Positions 45,425 to 58,612 of a DNA stretch of 64,000 nucleotides are shown here, one piece after another (within the stretch, counting starts at the first letter, position 1; each line of letters opens with the position of its first letter). Made by a program: the position numbers and the translations under genes. The stretch is from Adineta vaga (taxonomy: Eukaryota; Rotifera): assembly GCA_021613535.1 (NCBI GenBank), contig CP075497.1:11842001-11906000 (forward strand), read 5' to 3'. The notes beneath the pieces were generated by a model. It saw nothing but the letters and a program-made list of their open reading frames with translations. It made no database searches and was not told where the DNA came from.

Positions 45425-46460
45425 TTATTGATAAAAAGATTGCCAATTAGGTGGATAACCAGTAATTACAGGAGCTCGATTTTTATGTACTACTGCTCTC
45501 TTTACATGTATAGGATAATAATGTGATGTAAAGAAAAAGTCTTCATAACCATCGGGATTAGAATCGTAGTATTCATGTTCATCACTATATGCTTTCATAT
45601 ATGGATTTTGATATGATTCTAAATAGACATAAAAGTTTATACGTATAATTTATTGAAAAAATAACTTACGATAACCATATGGATTTTGATAACCCATCGG
45701 TGACATTGCAGGATTCATTTCACCATAGTTTAGGAGACATATAGGTTCGTTTAAGCTACTATATCGAAATGGAATTTGTTGTAATATATTTAAAGGATCT
45801 CTTTGAACATCAGCTGCAATATTTCGTAAAACAATATCGATATCAGTATTGGGTGTACAAATATGACGAAGTAGATGATATGTATAAAGACTATTTTTGT
45901 TATTTTGTGATAGAGTACTTGAAAATTTGTCTTCTTCACAAGCATACACAATAATAGTTGCTGGTGGTGCTCGCATTGGTGCAAGTCCAACTCCAAGTCC
46001 AAGTCTATCTTGATAACCACCGAATATTGTTCTATAGAAGGGTCGATTTGCATCTGTTGTTACACTGACATCATATCCTCGACAAGCATCAAGTATAGCT
46101 AATACTAATCTCGGTTGTCGAGTGTGAATAGCATCAACTACATTTTGAATATTCAACGCTTGACCATCGAGTCGTTGAAGTAAAAGATTTTCATCATCTA
46201 CACCAAGTAAATAATTAATACCATTGTATTGAATTCCATGACCAGAAAAGTAGAATATTACAATTGAACCTGGTTGAATCGACTGAATAAATCGACCAGT
46301 AAGTGCTTGCATTCCATCATAGGGTATACGTTGCAGGTTGTACTTGAAATCCCATTGCATTTAATGTTGTTGCCACATCAGTCGCATCATTAACACATGA
46401 TCCTATGGGTGATCGTGCATAAGCTTCATTACCAATCACTAAAGCATGTTTTGCGTACAT
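45425..46460 (-). pseudogene. Caspase-like (C14) protease gene with a frameshift near its 5' end
   Basis: The first part (46460-46345) encodes MYAKHALVIGNEAYA.SPIG and NDATDVATTLNAMGF, the usual start of metacaspase/paracaspase-type p20 domains. The frame then has to change at about 46321-46345 to reach GMQALTGRFIQSIQPGS, the catalytic His in VIFYFSGHGIQ, and the catalytic Cys in LAILDACRGYD. The His-Cys dyad is intact. The protein continues into a Tyr/Pro/Asn-rich tail (PMGYQNPYGY) with one further exon ending NWQSFYQ. An intron cannot explain the shift, because no acceptor fits within the short distance. It could be a recent pseudogene or a one-base error in the assembly. Confidence 0.75.
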
Positions 46461-47104
46461 CTCTTGTCACAATTACTAAATAAATACAAAATTGATCTTG
46501 TACTAAACATATATCTCATGACCCATTACCTGAATAGGTTAGTGATAGTTGTGTGCTAGCTCGACAAGAAAATGAAAAGAAATATCAGGTGGAGAACTAC
46601 TAATGTTTTGATAAAAAAACGTGTCAGCTGTAATTAAGTTTTTTTTTCTTTTGCTAGGATAACACCTTATTCATTGAGAAGAAAGAGAAAAAACAGAAGA
46701 CCGTTTGACAAGACTAATTTACTGTATCAATTGGGTAATATTTCGTCAGAAATTATATGAATATCTTGGTTATCAAAGCGTAAATAAACAAAAAAATGTC
46801 GCCGCAATTTTTCTTCTTGAGATATCGAAAAGTTAACGAGCTATTAAAGTTTATGATGCGTTACCGAACTTGTTTTTACCACCTGTATCATTATCAATCA
46901 ATCGAGAAGCCACACGTCGTATCATTACAAATTATTACTATTGGAATATTTTGATTAGTAGGTTCAAGGACAAATTCGTAATGAGAAAGGTATGTAACAG
47001 AAAAATGATGTCATCTAGTTTTGCTTCGATTAGATTTATTAGAAAAGAAAAGTAAAGAAAATGAGTTCATAGAAAAAATTTTCTTCTGTTCTTTTATTAA
47101 CTAT
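46461..47104. other. Spacer between caspase-like gene and calponin-like gene
   Basis: AT-rich 640 bp holding the caspase-like promoter and the 3' end of the calponin-like transcript. The plus-strand frame at 46870 has no family resemblance. Confidence 0.35.
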
Positions 47105-47696
47105 TTAATCATAGACGGGTAATTTGGTATGATAGTTCAATTTTGGTCCATTAAAATTATTCTTTTGAGCAAGACGATTTAATGCAAAGATGCATAACTG
47201 TAAAATGAAAATGCATTAAGTTGATTGATGAACTCAAACGAAAAGAAAAAACACTTACAGTTACTTGTTGAATATTTTGTTTATCAAAACAGTCGACAGC
47301 TTGAAATACTTCACTACCATCGAGACCATATGCACGTGCAGCATTTTGAAAAAGACCGATATTTTCACGTAGTTTTATTGGACCACCTTGACTATGAATT
47401 TTTGGTACAGAACCAGGTTTAAGTTTATTCATTAATCTAATAAAAACAAAAGAAATTTTATGCGATGAAAGATGTTATTTAATCTTACTTGCATAAAATA
47501 ATTCCATCATGAAGAGCTTCTTCATAATCATCCGTAGGAAATCGTTCACCAGTTATAGCTTCAATCCATTCTCTAGCTGCATGTTCTTGTTCTTGATCTC
47601 GTTTAAAATGAATCTATTAAATTAGAAACAAAATATAATTCATTCAAACAAAATTCTTTCTCCTACTTTATCTTTAACAGCTCGATCCAATGCCAT
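47105..47696 (-). CDS. Calponin/transgelin-like single CH-domain protein
   Basis: Actin-associated protein of the transgelin/muscle protein 20 group, usually in muscle cytoplasm. Four exons in phase. The calponin-homology domain runs over nearly the whole protein: AREWIEAITGERFP, DYEEALHDGIILCKLMNKL then PGSVPKI, LRENIGLFQNAARAYGL and VFQAVDCFDKQNIQQVTLCI. ALNRLAQKNNFNGPKL follows, and the protein ends PVYD. A full calponin-like repeat is not visible after the CH domain. Length about 145 residues, slightly short for transgelins (about 190). Confidence 0.92.
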
Positions 47697-48408
47697 TCTA
47701 TGTCTTCGTTGTTATGTTGTTTACAGAAAGAATACAATACGCTTAGAAATAAATCGTAGATATATGTGGACAAATTCTATCTTGAGAGTGTGGGTGTTTT
47801 CGCCTGTCGTCCTTCATCTCATCGAAATAGATAGTAGGCAAATATCCATAATTAACTTCCAAAAAAGAAACATATTCTCATGTCCAAATAAAGTTATTTG
47901 TGGTTAATCATAGACATTTACTACTTGCTCTTCGACAGAATCGTTTGATGATTAAAGACAAAACGAACTTGGTGACACGAAGTTTGATTCAAAAATAGAA
48001 ATGGAATGACAAATAATCGAATTAGTTGTAGATCGTCTTTCTCATAGAAAAGAAACTGATGGAAGTTTAATCAATATCAATTAAAAATTTTTGTTACTTT
48101 TGCAACCATGACAATAGATCAATCTTCATTTGTCTTGTATTAAACAAACATAAACATCGAACGAGACAGTAACAGACTACGGCATCGATCGATTATTCTA
48201 TCTTTAAATAAAGAAGAAGGGAGAAAAGTGAGCGCATGTAAAAAGGTTTCATACGCATCTATAAGTCTGTCCATATAGCTATGTGTAAAGTGAACGAAAA
48301 TTCATCCAAGATGTAAAATAATATGAACTCTTTCGTTTCTTCCGATATAGCTCAAGAAGAAAAGAACGAACAAAAAAGAATTGTATATATATATATACTC
48401 ATGTGTGA
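47697..48408. other. Divergent promoter region, calponin-like and tetraspanin
   Basis: About 710 bp, AT-rich with a TA run at about 48390-48400. No exon or RNA gene recognised. Confidence 0.35.
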
Positions 48409-48441
48409 TTGCATGTAGTGAATCAGATTTTACTCGAAAAA

Positions 48442-49335
48442 ATGGTTTGCTGTTTTACTTTGGCATGTTTTTTCTGTACTCTTTGTATATGTATTGGTAT
48501 AGCAAGTCTCATTCAGTTTTGTATGGGCCTTTACTTAACATTTCTGCAAAATGATATTGTTACAATTAATCATTTGGTTAAAACAGAAAAATTTGATTCA
48601 TATTTAGCTTATGTTTTACTTGTCTTTATTGGATTGGGATTCATTTCGTTAATCTTAGCGTTTTTTTCCATCTATGGTACAATCAAACGAAATCGATCTT
48701 TAACATTATTTCTCACTGTTTTATGGGTATGTTTTGAACTTTTTTTTCTTCATTATGCCCATAAAATTGTCTTTATATGATAGATATTCTCATTAACACT
48801 TAATCTGGTGATGCTAGGTGTTTCTTTTCTTTATTATTATTTTATCCTTTCACAATTACGACCATTATTAATTCTTTCTCTTCGAGAAGCACCTGTCAGA
48901 ACTGCAAATTTACTCGATATTCTTCAATTGAAATATTCATGTTGTGGTATTGATAGTAAAAATGATTATAACAATCTCCCACTCAATTCTCTTCCTTCAT
49001 CATGTTGTCGAGAACCAAATTGTTGGCGAGAAACAGAACTAAAAAGTACTAATGGTACAATTTCATCGATACATTCCAATGGTTGTTATTCATTGATTAA
49101 AGAACATCTCACTATTGAATTATGGGTATTAATTGTCGTAACAGGTCTTTGTTCTCTCTTACAAATCATTGCAATTTTATTATTATGTGTTATCAATGAA
49201 CGTTATAGAAAATTCGATGAAATTCCCAAATTAGTAATTAATCATCTCACTCCTGCAATACCAACTGTTATCAATAGTAATGTTCAAGGTACACCGAAAA
49301 TAATCCAAGAACCAATTGAAATCACACAGATTTAA
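48442..49335 (+). CDS. Tetraspanin
   Basis: Four-pass membrane organiser. Two exons (48442-48726 and 48784-49335), phase 0 with a 57-bp intron. TM1 FTLACFFCTLCICIGIASLI, TM2 AYVLLVFIGLGFISLILAFF, TM3 on either side of the intron (LFLTVLW then IFSLTLNLVMLGVSF), and TM4 LWVLIVVTGLCSLLQIIAIL. The large extracellular loop has the diagnostic CCG (KYSCCGIDS), then PSSCC, EPNCW and SNGCYS, giving six cysteines. Two N-glycosylation sites (NGT). An in-frame ATG at 48409 would add 11 residues; I prefer 48442 because MVCC begins next to TM1. Confidence 0.92.
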
Positions 49336-49558
49336 TTACAAATAAATTTGTCTTGAAACAAAACTTTAGTTGTAGAGTTATTCTATTCAACATAAATGCG
49401 TGTTTGTAGACAACGATTTTTAAATATGAATAAACTATCTTATTCGTTTGTTTAACGCTACTTTATTATAAACTAGTGTTACGTAGATGTATTTTTTTTA
49501 GTCTTTTGTTTTTCTTGTTAAAAAAATATGAAGTTCGAGAAAAGCTGAATACAAATGT

Positions 49559-51412
49559 TTATGCTACTGTATCAGCCACTGTATCGGCTACCATATTTGG
49601 TAAATATCTTTTTGCAAGAAATCGAATTGCAAATGGTTTAATAACATAAACAGCGAATTGTTTGAAAAGATACAATCCCATGATTGTATAACCAACTCTT
49701 CGACATATTTCTAAGATTTTATCTTGTCGTTTACGTGATTCTAAACATTGTTTGTAAGGAATTCTTGTAAATGTTACCATGGTGTAAAGAGGTACCCACC
49801 ATTGAGGTACAATTCGATATAGAAAGTTATCGATCTTTTTACGCCAATAATATGAACGTGTTGTTACTAAATGTCGCATTTCATAATGATTATACATGGA
49901 TAAATCGACGACAGTATGAGCATCATCGACACGAGTTTTACTAAATGAGAAACAATGAATATAGTTCTGAGAATAAGATGAAACAACTTTACTTGTATTC
50001 GACGAATGCTTTTGGAATTTGAAAATCATTTTCTTTTAATTTATCGAATAGAACGATTGTATCTTCAAAAGCTGAATTCATTCCTTGAGCATAGAATGGA
50101 ATCATTGAATGTGCTGCATCACCCATTAATAAAATATCTCCATGAATTGATGCATGTGGTGAACATTTAATTGAAATTAATGGCAATGGTTTTGATGTAA
50201 AATATGTTTCAATTAAATTTTCTCGTCCAATAAATGAAATTGCATCTGGAAAATATTTTTGAAAGAATGTCAAAAGTTCATCTTCTGTTGTTATTTGTTG
50301 AAAAATTTGTAAAGGAAGAAAAAGTGTTGTTGTAAAGGATTTATCTTGATTAGGTAAAGCGATTAACATAAATTCATGACGTGGCCAAATATGAAGATAA
50401 TTGATATCCATTGCGAACTAAACACAAAGTAATATGAAATAGACGAGAAAGAAAAAAAAATGTTACTTCATTATTCTTTGGTGGAATACAAAATTCCATG
50501 TAATTAGTATCGATATATCGTTGAGAGAAATTCACCGAATCAAGTTTCATCATTGCTGCACGAACACCTGAATGACAACTGAAAACAGAATGTGGGTTCA
50601 TTACAATAGATTCAAGAAAGAACTTTACCCATCATAACCAATCAATGCATCAACTTTGAAATCGACATAATCATCTGATTCACTGAAAGTATCAAAATAT
50701 TTCATAAATGAAAATCTCTTCTCGAACATTTTACTTTTGAAATGTTGCGATCTTTTCTTCTCGATTCCAACTGACAAATTTATGTTGAAAATGAATAGTG
50801 ATTTCCGGACGTTTACATGCTTCTGAAAAGCAAAGAAAACAACTTAAAGAATCTCCCAAAAAAACCTTGAATTACCATCTAAAAGAAGTTCATTTAAAAT
50901 ACGTCGGTCGATCGAAATGATTTCCTATGAAAAAGAAAATAGAGAAGAATATTAATCAAAAAGAAATATTTGTTTACATGATCAGGATGTGTTCCATAAC
51001 GCACTGATGTTGTATGACAATTCAAATCATGTAACATTCTTGAATGCATCGGTATACCATTTTGTACAATAACATCTTCACAATTCACATAAGCAAGAGC
51101 ATCACGACCACGACGAGATAATGCCATATTAATACTACGACCTTTGACAATTTTTTGTTTACGAATATCTTTAATCATATAAATGAAAAAGTCAAATTTC
51201 GAAGAAAAAATAACAAAATTATTAACAGACCCGATCGTAGTTCAAATAAATGAACTTTAATACCATGTTTAGCGAAGAATAGTGAACATAAAGTACCACC
51301 CTAGATCATAATTAATAAAGAGTTTGATTATATATATAAATTGATTACATACAAGACCACCGCCAACAATAGCAACAACTTGATTTGATTCACTGATAAT
51401 AGGGTGTGTCAT
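49559..51412 (-). CDS. KMO: Kynurenine 3-monooxygenase
   Basis: FAD- and NADPH-dependent outer mitochondrial membrane enzyme of tryptophan breakdown, hydroxylating kynurenine to 3-hydroxykynurenine. About nine exons. N-terminal FAD site VVAIVGGGLGGTLCSLFF, then KGRSINMALSRRGRDAL and GIPMHSRMLH. YLHIWPRHEFMLIALPN and FFQKYFPDAISFIG match the vertebrate enzyme nearly residue for residue. The second FAD motif is LLMGDAAHSMIPFYAQGMN. DLSMYNHYEMRHLV and PLYTMVTFTRIPY follow, and then a hydrophobic C-terminal anchor segment. The end has a small VADT repeat. Starts ATG 51410-51412. Confidence 0.95.
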
Positions 51413-52489
51413 GACTGTAAAATAATATTCATACGATTATGTCATAAAGAGAAAATCACACCTCGAAAAAGAAATGATTAAAGCGACATCTCAATATTTT
51501 TCACTGGTCTTTCACAAAAATCAACAGTCCATTCATAAGATATGTCCCTACTATTTTACTACTTCGTTCTTCCTATGTATAATAAACGGATCCAATCCAA
51601 TTACATATATACATACCTATGCAAAAAATGTTAATTGAGAGTCTTTAAAGAAGTTTGAATACAATGTTTATATAGTAACAATATTTCTCAATTTTGAAAT
51701 GTCTGACAAATACGTTGTGTATATGTATAATAACAATTGTAGTTGTTCATTCAATGATTTCATGGAATCCTTCGTCATACGAGATGTTAATCACGTTGTC
51801 TGTCGTCCGAAGCAAGAGTAATTCGACAACAATAAATAACCTCTCTCGTAAATAAAACGAAAGCATTATTCATGAAAAGTTCAGGATCAAGAAATTCGAT
51901 TATATATTATCAATGATCAAGTCAAAAGCAGTCGAGACTCTATAGTGAGTCACTATAAGTTAACACATTCAATTCATTGTTATAAAAATGGAAAAGAAAT
52001 ATAAAAGTATTCTAATTTAAGATACTGTCAAGAAATATTTCTTTGATAATTTGAATTCATTTCCTAAACGATGAACATTCCCTGGAAGAATCAAGAATTT
52101 TCTCCAACATTTCATCTTGAAAATAACTTGTCTTCGAACTAATTCTTTCGATCAATAACATTTCTACTGTATATATATATATGCATAATCATGAATAATT
52201 TATAATGGCATCTTTATTTCTTTTTCTCGTATTTCAAATCGAATTCATAAGAAGTATCAAAAAACACATCGAGTAATTTAAGTGTATCACTGACATAAAA
52301 CCTAATTATAAAAACTCTCATTTTTGTATTGATGTATAACTTCTATTTATGTTGAATAAGAAATATACATCTCTTCTTTATTCTTATCTAAGATTAATCA
52401 ACAACATTAACAAATATTTGTAGAAGTAAGAAGAAAAACGAAAGATCTTTTTCATATTATTCTTTCGAATATTATTAAGGATTGATTTT
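51413..52489. other. Divergent promoter region, KMO and PHF24-like
   Basis: About 1.1 kb, AT-rich with TATATATATA at about 52170-52182. No exon or RNA gene recognised. Confidence 0.35.
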
Positions 52490-54289
52490 ATGATGAGTAA
52501 TTCCAATGAACAATATAATCATTCACCATGGAGTGAACATAAGTCAACAATAAAACCAAGTTGGCAAATTGCTCGAGATGTTTCAACAGCTATGCTATGG
52601 AGAAAATCATCAAAATTAAGTTTTAAACCAGGTATGTAAACATCTCTTAATCATTTTTTCTTATATGTTAATTATTTAGAATTTATTACAAATTCTAATA
52701 AACAAAGATTTTCAAGTAAAAAACATTCAATTTATAGTTCTGAAACAAGTTCAAAATCATCTCAACTTCATCGAACACCTCGAATGCCTACAGAGAAAGA
52801 AGCAGCTCTAGTAATTTAAGATTTCGTTGTCATACAATTATTTGTTGTTGTTTTCTTTGAACAAAAATAGATTGATATCGCATATAAATTATCATGTGCA
52901 TTTTGTGATGAATCTTGTATTGGAAATTATTTACGATGTCGTGTTTGTATTCATTCATATCATGTAGAATGCCTTTCTCAACGTGGTTATCTTTATAATC
53001 CACCAACATCATTTCGACGACATGTTCAACAAGATTGGAGTTGTCCCGATTGTGTAAATGATTTCTTTTCACAATGTTTTATTTTTAGAATTGTCTTTAG
53101 TGTGATCTTACTCGATTGCTTCATCATGAAGAACTTTTATATTTAATTCATGCATTCGATCAAATCGATAAAAATCGAGGTAAAATCAAAGAAAATGAAA
53201 AGACTTCTCTTTTCAATTCATTACATTTAGATGGTTATATCATTCTTGATGAATTTCTATCACTTCAAACAAATAAATCAATACCGGATGGATTAGAATT
53301 ATTTGTACAACATAATCAAGAATTAGGAAAAAGATATTTTTCATTGATGGATTCAGCACAAACAGGTGTCGTTGCTTGGTCAGATTTTGTTCTTCTTTAT
53401 AGTTGTAAATTAATCAGCGCAAAAGATAAAGTAAAAATTTGCTTTTAATATATGATTGTATTAGAAGAAACTTATCATTTCAGATTGAATTAATGACAAA
53501 ATTAACGGAAAAAGAATTAGTAACAGCGAGAAAATTATTCTTAAAAGATCCAAGAAAATCTTTCGATAATGATTTTAATCGTATTATAACTAGAGAATAT
53601 TTTAATAAAGTTCATCAAGATCTTATTCTTTCACTCAAGTAAATACAGAACTATTCGAATAGTTCAAAATAAAGTTCAATTTCTTTTTTAGTAAAAAATA
53701 TGGAATCAATTTTATTGATGCGATCTTAAGCTTTGATCATCATACTGATAATACATCGATGTAAGACATATCGATTAATATCATCTTTGATCGTTGTCTT
53801 TTCTTCTATAGAAAACCATCTGTAGTTTATTGGCCAGAATTTCTTCGTGAAATAGCTTTGTTTATCTTATTAGATCGTTCGAATAATGATGTTCGATCGA
53901 ATGAAACACGTCGTGCATCAATTCCTGCTCATCTTTCCAATGCTTCGAAAGTTTTCTATCCAACATATCAATCAAATGAACATGATTCTACTCGTCGACT
54001 GACATTATCACGATCAAATACATTAGTTTCACCGATATCAACTCATGTTTCGTATGATGAATCTTTTCTTAAACATGCGAAACTTTTACAAAAGATAAAT
54101 CAAACAAAACAAAAAAGTTATCGAATTTTAGAAGAAGAATCGGATGTGAAAACTATGAAATTACCGAAATTAAAAGTCAATGCAAGAGATGATCGTCGAA
54201 CAATTACAGATCCATGGACTTCTGTTAAAGAAATGCAACGATTAAGAAATGAACCAATTCTTCTTAGATCAACTATACAATTGTCATAG
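52490..54289 (+). CDS. PHF24-like PHD-finger and EF-hand protein
   Basis: Vertebrate PHF24 (GINIP) modulates Gi-coupled receptor signalling in neurons. Order here: a basic N-terminus, then an atypical PHD finger (LSCAFCDESCIGNYLRCRVC, HSYHVECLSQRGYL, DWSCPDC), then TRLLHHEELLYLIHAFDQID and an EF-hand loop DKNRDGYIILDE, a second degenerate EF-like region (FSLMDSAQTGVVAWSDFV), KLTEKELVTARKLFLKD and VVYWPEFLREIALFILLDRS. The same order is found in human PHF24, where the match to CDVC and PCRVCTRVFHDGCLRRMGY is clear. Seven or more exons join in phase. The first EF-hand loop is split by a 51-bp intron that has no stop. The C-terminal 140 residues are basic and family-specific to this protein. Confidence 0.82.
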
Positions 54290-54721
54290 ATGTCGCTAAC
54301 ATTTACATTTGATTTGCTTCTTTAAAAGTCCAACGAAATAATTCGAAATGATTCATTTACTACAAAGTTCATTCATCATTTTTTTTCACTACATTTAAAT
54401 TGTTGTTCAGTGCCATTTTTATTCATGAGCTAGGAGAAGAAAAAAAAAGACGATTCAATTCTTCGACAATATGTTTTTTTTTGAATTAAACTGTAACTGA
54501 ACATTGTTCTTCCCTTTGAGTATTTGATTAGTTTTCTTGTTAGGACCAGTTATCTGTAAGGATTCGAAAATCTAAATGAAAAGGATCGACGTGAAAAAAA
54601 ATAGATTAATACCACATGTTACATTAATATGAGTAATAGATAGAAGACACTAATATGAGAACGATTTTCTTTTTTTCGTCTCCGACTGAATGAGAATAGA
54701 AAAATAAAAGTATTCTTTATC
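54290..54721. other. Spacer between PHF24-like and SLC9 genes
   Basis: About 430 bp holding the upstream gene's 3' UTR and a leader for the exchanger. Nothing else recognised. Confidence 0.35.
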
Positions 54722-57700
54722 ATGGCGACAGACAATCTCACCAATGATACAATTAGTTTTTCTGTATCTAATCAATCGGAAAATCTTTTCGATGCTATTT
54801 ATCATTCAATTAAAGATATAGTTCAAGCAGGTCAAGAGGATGTTTTTACAATCAATGGTAAGATTACTTTCTAATTCCTAGTAAGAAACGAACAATCGTT
54901 AGACAAGGTCGCCAATTTTGTTGCTTTTTCTACCTGTCGCCTCACGTGTTCTTTCCTTTTACTCTGAAACTAATCAATTCGTAGCAAAAGTACATTATAA
55001 AATCAGGGTTTTTGTCTACCTGAGTTTAATTATTTCAGATAATTGTATATAAATTTTCTTTTCTTTTCTTTTCCTCGAAAACAGAAAAAAGTTCATTGGT
55101 CTAATTGAAAATAGTCAGATTGAATTTGTATTTCTAAATATAATGTTAACCAGCGACTTAGATGCGGAAAAAATCGAATCCAAACAAGAAGAACGTACTG
55201 AAAATGTTCATCGACTTGATGCGTTAAATCTACTGATATTTACAACTCTTCTCGTCGTTGTTGTTCTCACTATTTGGGTATTCAAACGACGGAATTTTCG
55301 TTATATTCACGAAACATGTTTGGCATTAATTTACGGTAAGATTTTCTCAATGATTTAAAATGAATTACACTTTTCTTTCAATAGGTTTTATCATTGGTGC
55401 TATTCTACATCACACAGGCACTTCAAATACAAAACCAAATATATTGAAAATGAATGATACAGTCTTTCCGAAGAATTCCATACCAAACTGGGTGTCTTTC
55501 GAGTAACATTTCCTTAATTTATATTCGTTTATTGATCTGTTGAAATTTATTTAGAGATCAAAATATGTCCGCGATCTATTTATATACTTTTCAAGGACCC
55601 TATCAAAAAGATACAGTTCATTTAGAAGAACATAGAGTAACTTTTTTTTCTTTCGAAATTCTTATGTGATGTGTTTTCTATTCATTAGGCAATGTTCAAT
55701 TCGGAAATCTTTTTCAATATTATTTTACCACCGATTATTTTCCATGCGGGTTATAGTATGAAACGAGTATGGAAGATGAATTTGATTTTTTTTTTCTTCA
55801 AATGAAATGTTTGTTTATAGAAAAACTTCTTTCGAAATTTGGGAGCGATTTTAATGTTTGCACTTGTGGGTACAACGATTGCGTGTATATCTACAGGGTT
55901 TGAATTGATTATGATCTATTGAATTGATTTTTATGTAATGAATGATCTTTCTAGAATCATGGTTTATGGTTCAGTTCGTGCATTTGGTAGTTTACGAACA
56001 TTTTTTTCTTTTACGGATTCACTTTATTTCGGTGCTATTATATCAGCCACTGATCCAGGTTGGTTTCTTTTCTTTTTTTTGAGATTTCTTCTCAAAATAA
56101 ATTCTGTCTTTTTAGTCACAGTCTTAGCGATATTCAACGATTTAAATGTTGATGTTGATCTGTATGCAATTATCTTTGGTGAAAGTGTATTAAATGATGC
56201 TGTTTGTTTAGTCCTTGCAAAGTAGGAACAAAGAATTTGATTTTTTTTTCTTCTTAATGTAAAATCTTCTTGTCTTTTAGTTCAATTGAAAAGTATGTTG
56301 CTGGTGCAATTTTAGATAAATTTGATCGAACATTAATGTTGAAATCTTTTGGCAATTTTTTTGTCGTTTTTATTGGATCTTTTGCTATTGGATCTGGAAT
56401 GGGTTGTCTTACTGCATTGGTAAACGATAGGAAACGAAAAAAAGAAAGAATATCAAGATTTTGATTCGATTTTAGATGACAAAATTTACTTATATTCGTG
56501 ATTTTCCGTTGTTGGAAACAACACTTTTTGTTTTAATGTCCTACAGTACATTTTTGGCTTCAGAAGCAGCAGGATTAACAGGTAAGTATAGATATTGAGA
56601 TTAAAAATTAAGTTTAAGAGATTATTTCGTATTCTACTCACGCAATTTTATCTGTCAAAGTAATACTTTCGAAGAACAACGATTCTTCTATGCCTTTTTT
56701 GACGATATGTTATAAAACATTGAAAATGTTGACGAATTTTAGTTAAATATTTCATCTAAGAAAGATTATCTTTCTTTCCTAATGCTTCATTTGACTTCTA
56801 ATTTTTCCTATTAGGTATTGTTGCTGTACTTTTCTGTGGAATATTTCAAGCTCACTATACATTCAATAATCTCTCTGAAGAATCGAAACAACGAACGCGT
56901 GATGTACATTAAATGATATAGAATGATTATTATTGTTAAAAATTCTTCTCTTTTAGTTATTTGAATTATTTAATTTTCTTGCTGAAAATTTTATATTTAT
57001 TTATATTGGTATAACACTATTTACATTTCCTAGTCAAAAATGGGATATACGATTTATTATTATCTCGATCGTAAGATACAAAATTCCATGATTTTCTATC
57101 CTTAAATTTCTATTTCTTAGATGGCTATTGCTTTTGCTCGAATTTTATGTATTGTATCCCTTTCATTTGTATTGAATTTGACTCGAAAAAATCCAATTAG
57201 TTGGCGTTGGCAATTGATGTTAATCTTTTCGGGTTTACGTGGTGCTTTTGCATTTGCATTAGCTATACGAAATGTCTCGACACATGCACGTTCACTTATG
57301 TATACAACAACATCGATAATTGTCATTCTAACTGTTGTTTTCAACGGTACATTAGTTGCACCAGTTTTGAAATTATTAAAAATTCGGTACGAAACTTTCT
57401 GAAGTTTGCTGTCTAGAGAAGAACGAATCTCCTCTTTTTAGCATCAATGTTCATGAAGAAGTCGAACCACCATCATCGAATAATAAATATCGTATTATCG
57501 ACATAGGAATAGTGTAAGTAACGGTTTTCTTTATTTATCTTTTTCAAGAAGAAGAAGAAGATTCATGAGAGACAAAAAGTAAAGAGTTTTCGAATACAAT
57601 TTTCAGCGAAATCGTCGTGAATCAGATGAGGTTGCTCTATTAACCAATGATGATATTGATAATGATGAAGCAACAATCACCATCGATGCTCGACAAGATT

Positions 57701-58487
57701 CATCAAGAAAGTCAAAGGTATTTTGTTTTAGCTTCTCTTTCAAGCATAACTGTCAAATAAAATGCACGAATAACTAACTAACTAACGCTTGGTGAAGGAG
57801 TGGATAAATGTTGGAAATTGAGACGATTATCAATGTTATTTTCGTTTTAGACTGAATCAAAAACATGGTTACTAAACAAATGGTCTCATTTTGATAAAAT
57901 GTAAGTACAAAATACAATCCATTCTTGCTTTCATACCATTATTTCATTTAGTTTTATGAAGCCTCTTCTCACTCACAGTTATCCACCCTTGACAGCGACA
58001 TTACCAACCTGTTTTTTACCTATTACAAAACTTTTAACAACAAAAGAACAACGTACAATGGTAAGTTAGAATTGAAAAATGATTTGCTTGCTTCGCATGG
58101 GATATAATTTTATAAATCTTGATTCTTTTGATTCATATTACAGCATCGAAATGAAAATATTTCATCATCTATACACTCACCTATGGTTAGCAGTGATGAT
58201 TCAATATTAAATAATCATCATGTAATTCCAACGCTTGAATTGATTGATATTGATACTGTTGATTTGTATTCCAATTCGAATCGATTGATGAATGTAAGTC
58301 ATTTTTTATCGAAGAAAAGTTCATTGATAAAGAAAACCGATAGACGTCAGTTTCTCCTATATATATATAAATGCATGGATGATTACAGGAACCGATGAGT
58401 GTAAATCTTCATACGGATAAAAATGGCGATGTTTCTGCTCGTTTTACTGCATCTTCATCATCATCAGCAGTACCACAATTATTATGA
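54722..58487 (+). CDS. Endosomal Na+(K+)/H+ exchanger, SLC9A6/7/9 type
   Basis: Membrane antiporter that alkalinises endosomes in other animals. Conserved blocks over many short exons: [20 protein letters not shown] then [76 protein letters not shown]-like [19 protein letters not shown] (ion-binding region); [72 protein letters not shown]. The C-terminus keeps the family [13 protein letters not shown] and PPLTATLP segments. The first ATG at 54722 opens an exon ([16 protein letters not shown]) that I could not join in phase to the next; ATG 55143 starts the first exon of certain sequence. The stop is TGA 58485-58487, but see the alternative last exon. Confidence 0.9.
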
Positions 58488-58612
58488 AGTAGATTTCATA
58501 TGCTTTGCTTTTTTGTCTCGCTAAATATCTAACGCTTTATACTCGTTGTTGTTGTTGTTTTTTTCTGTTTTTACAAGATTTGATTATGTGTTTATTTTGT
58601 TTCTTTAGGAAC

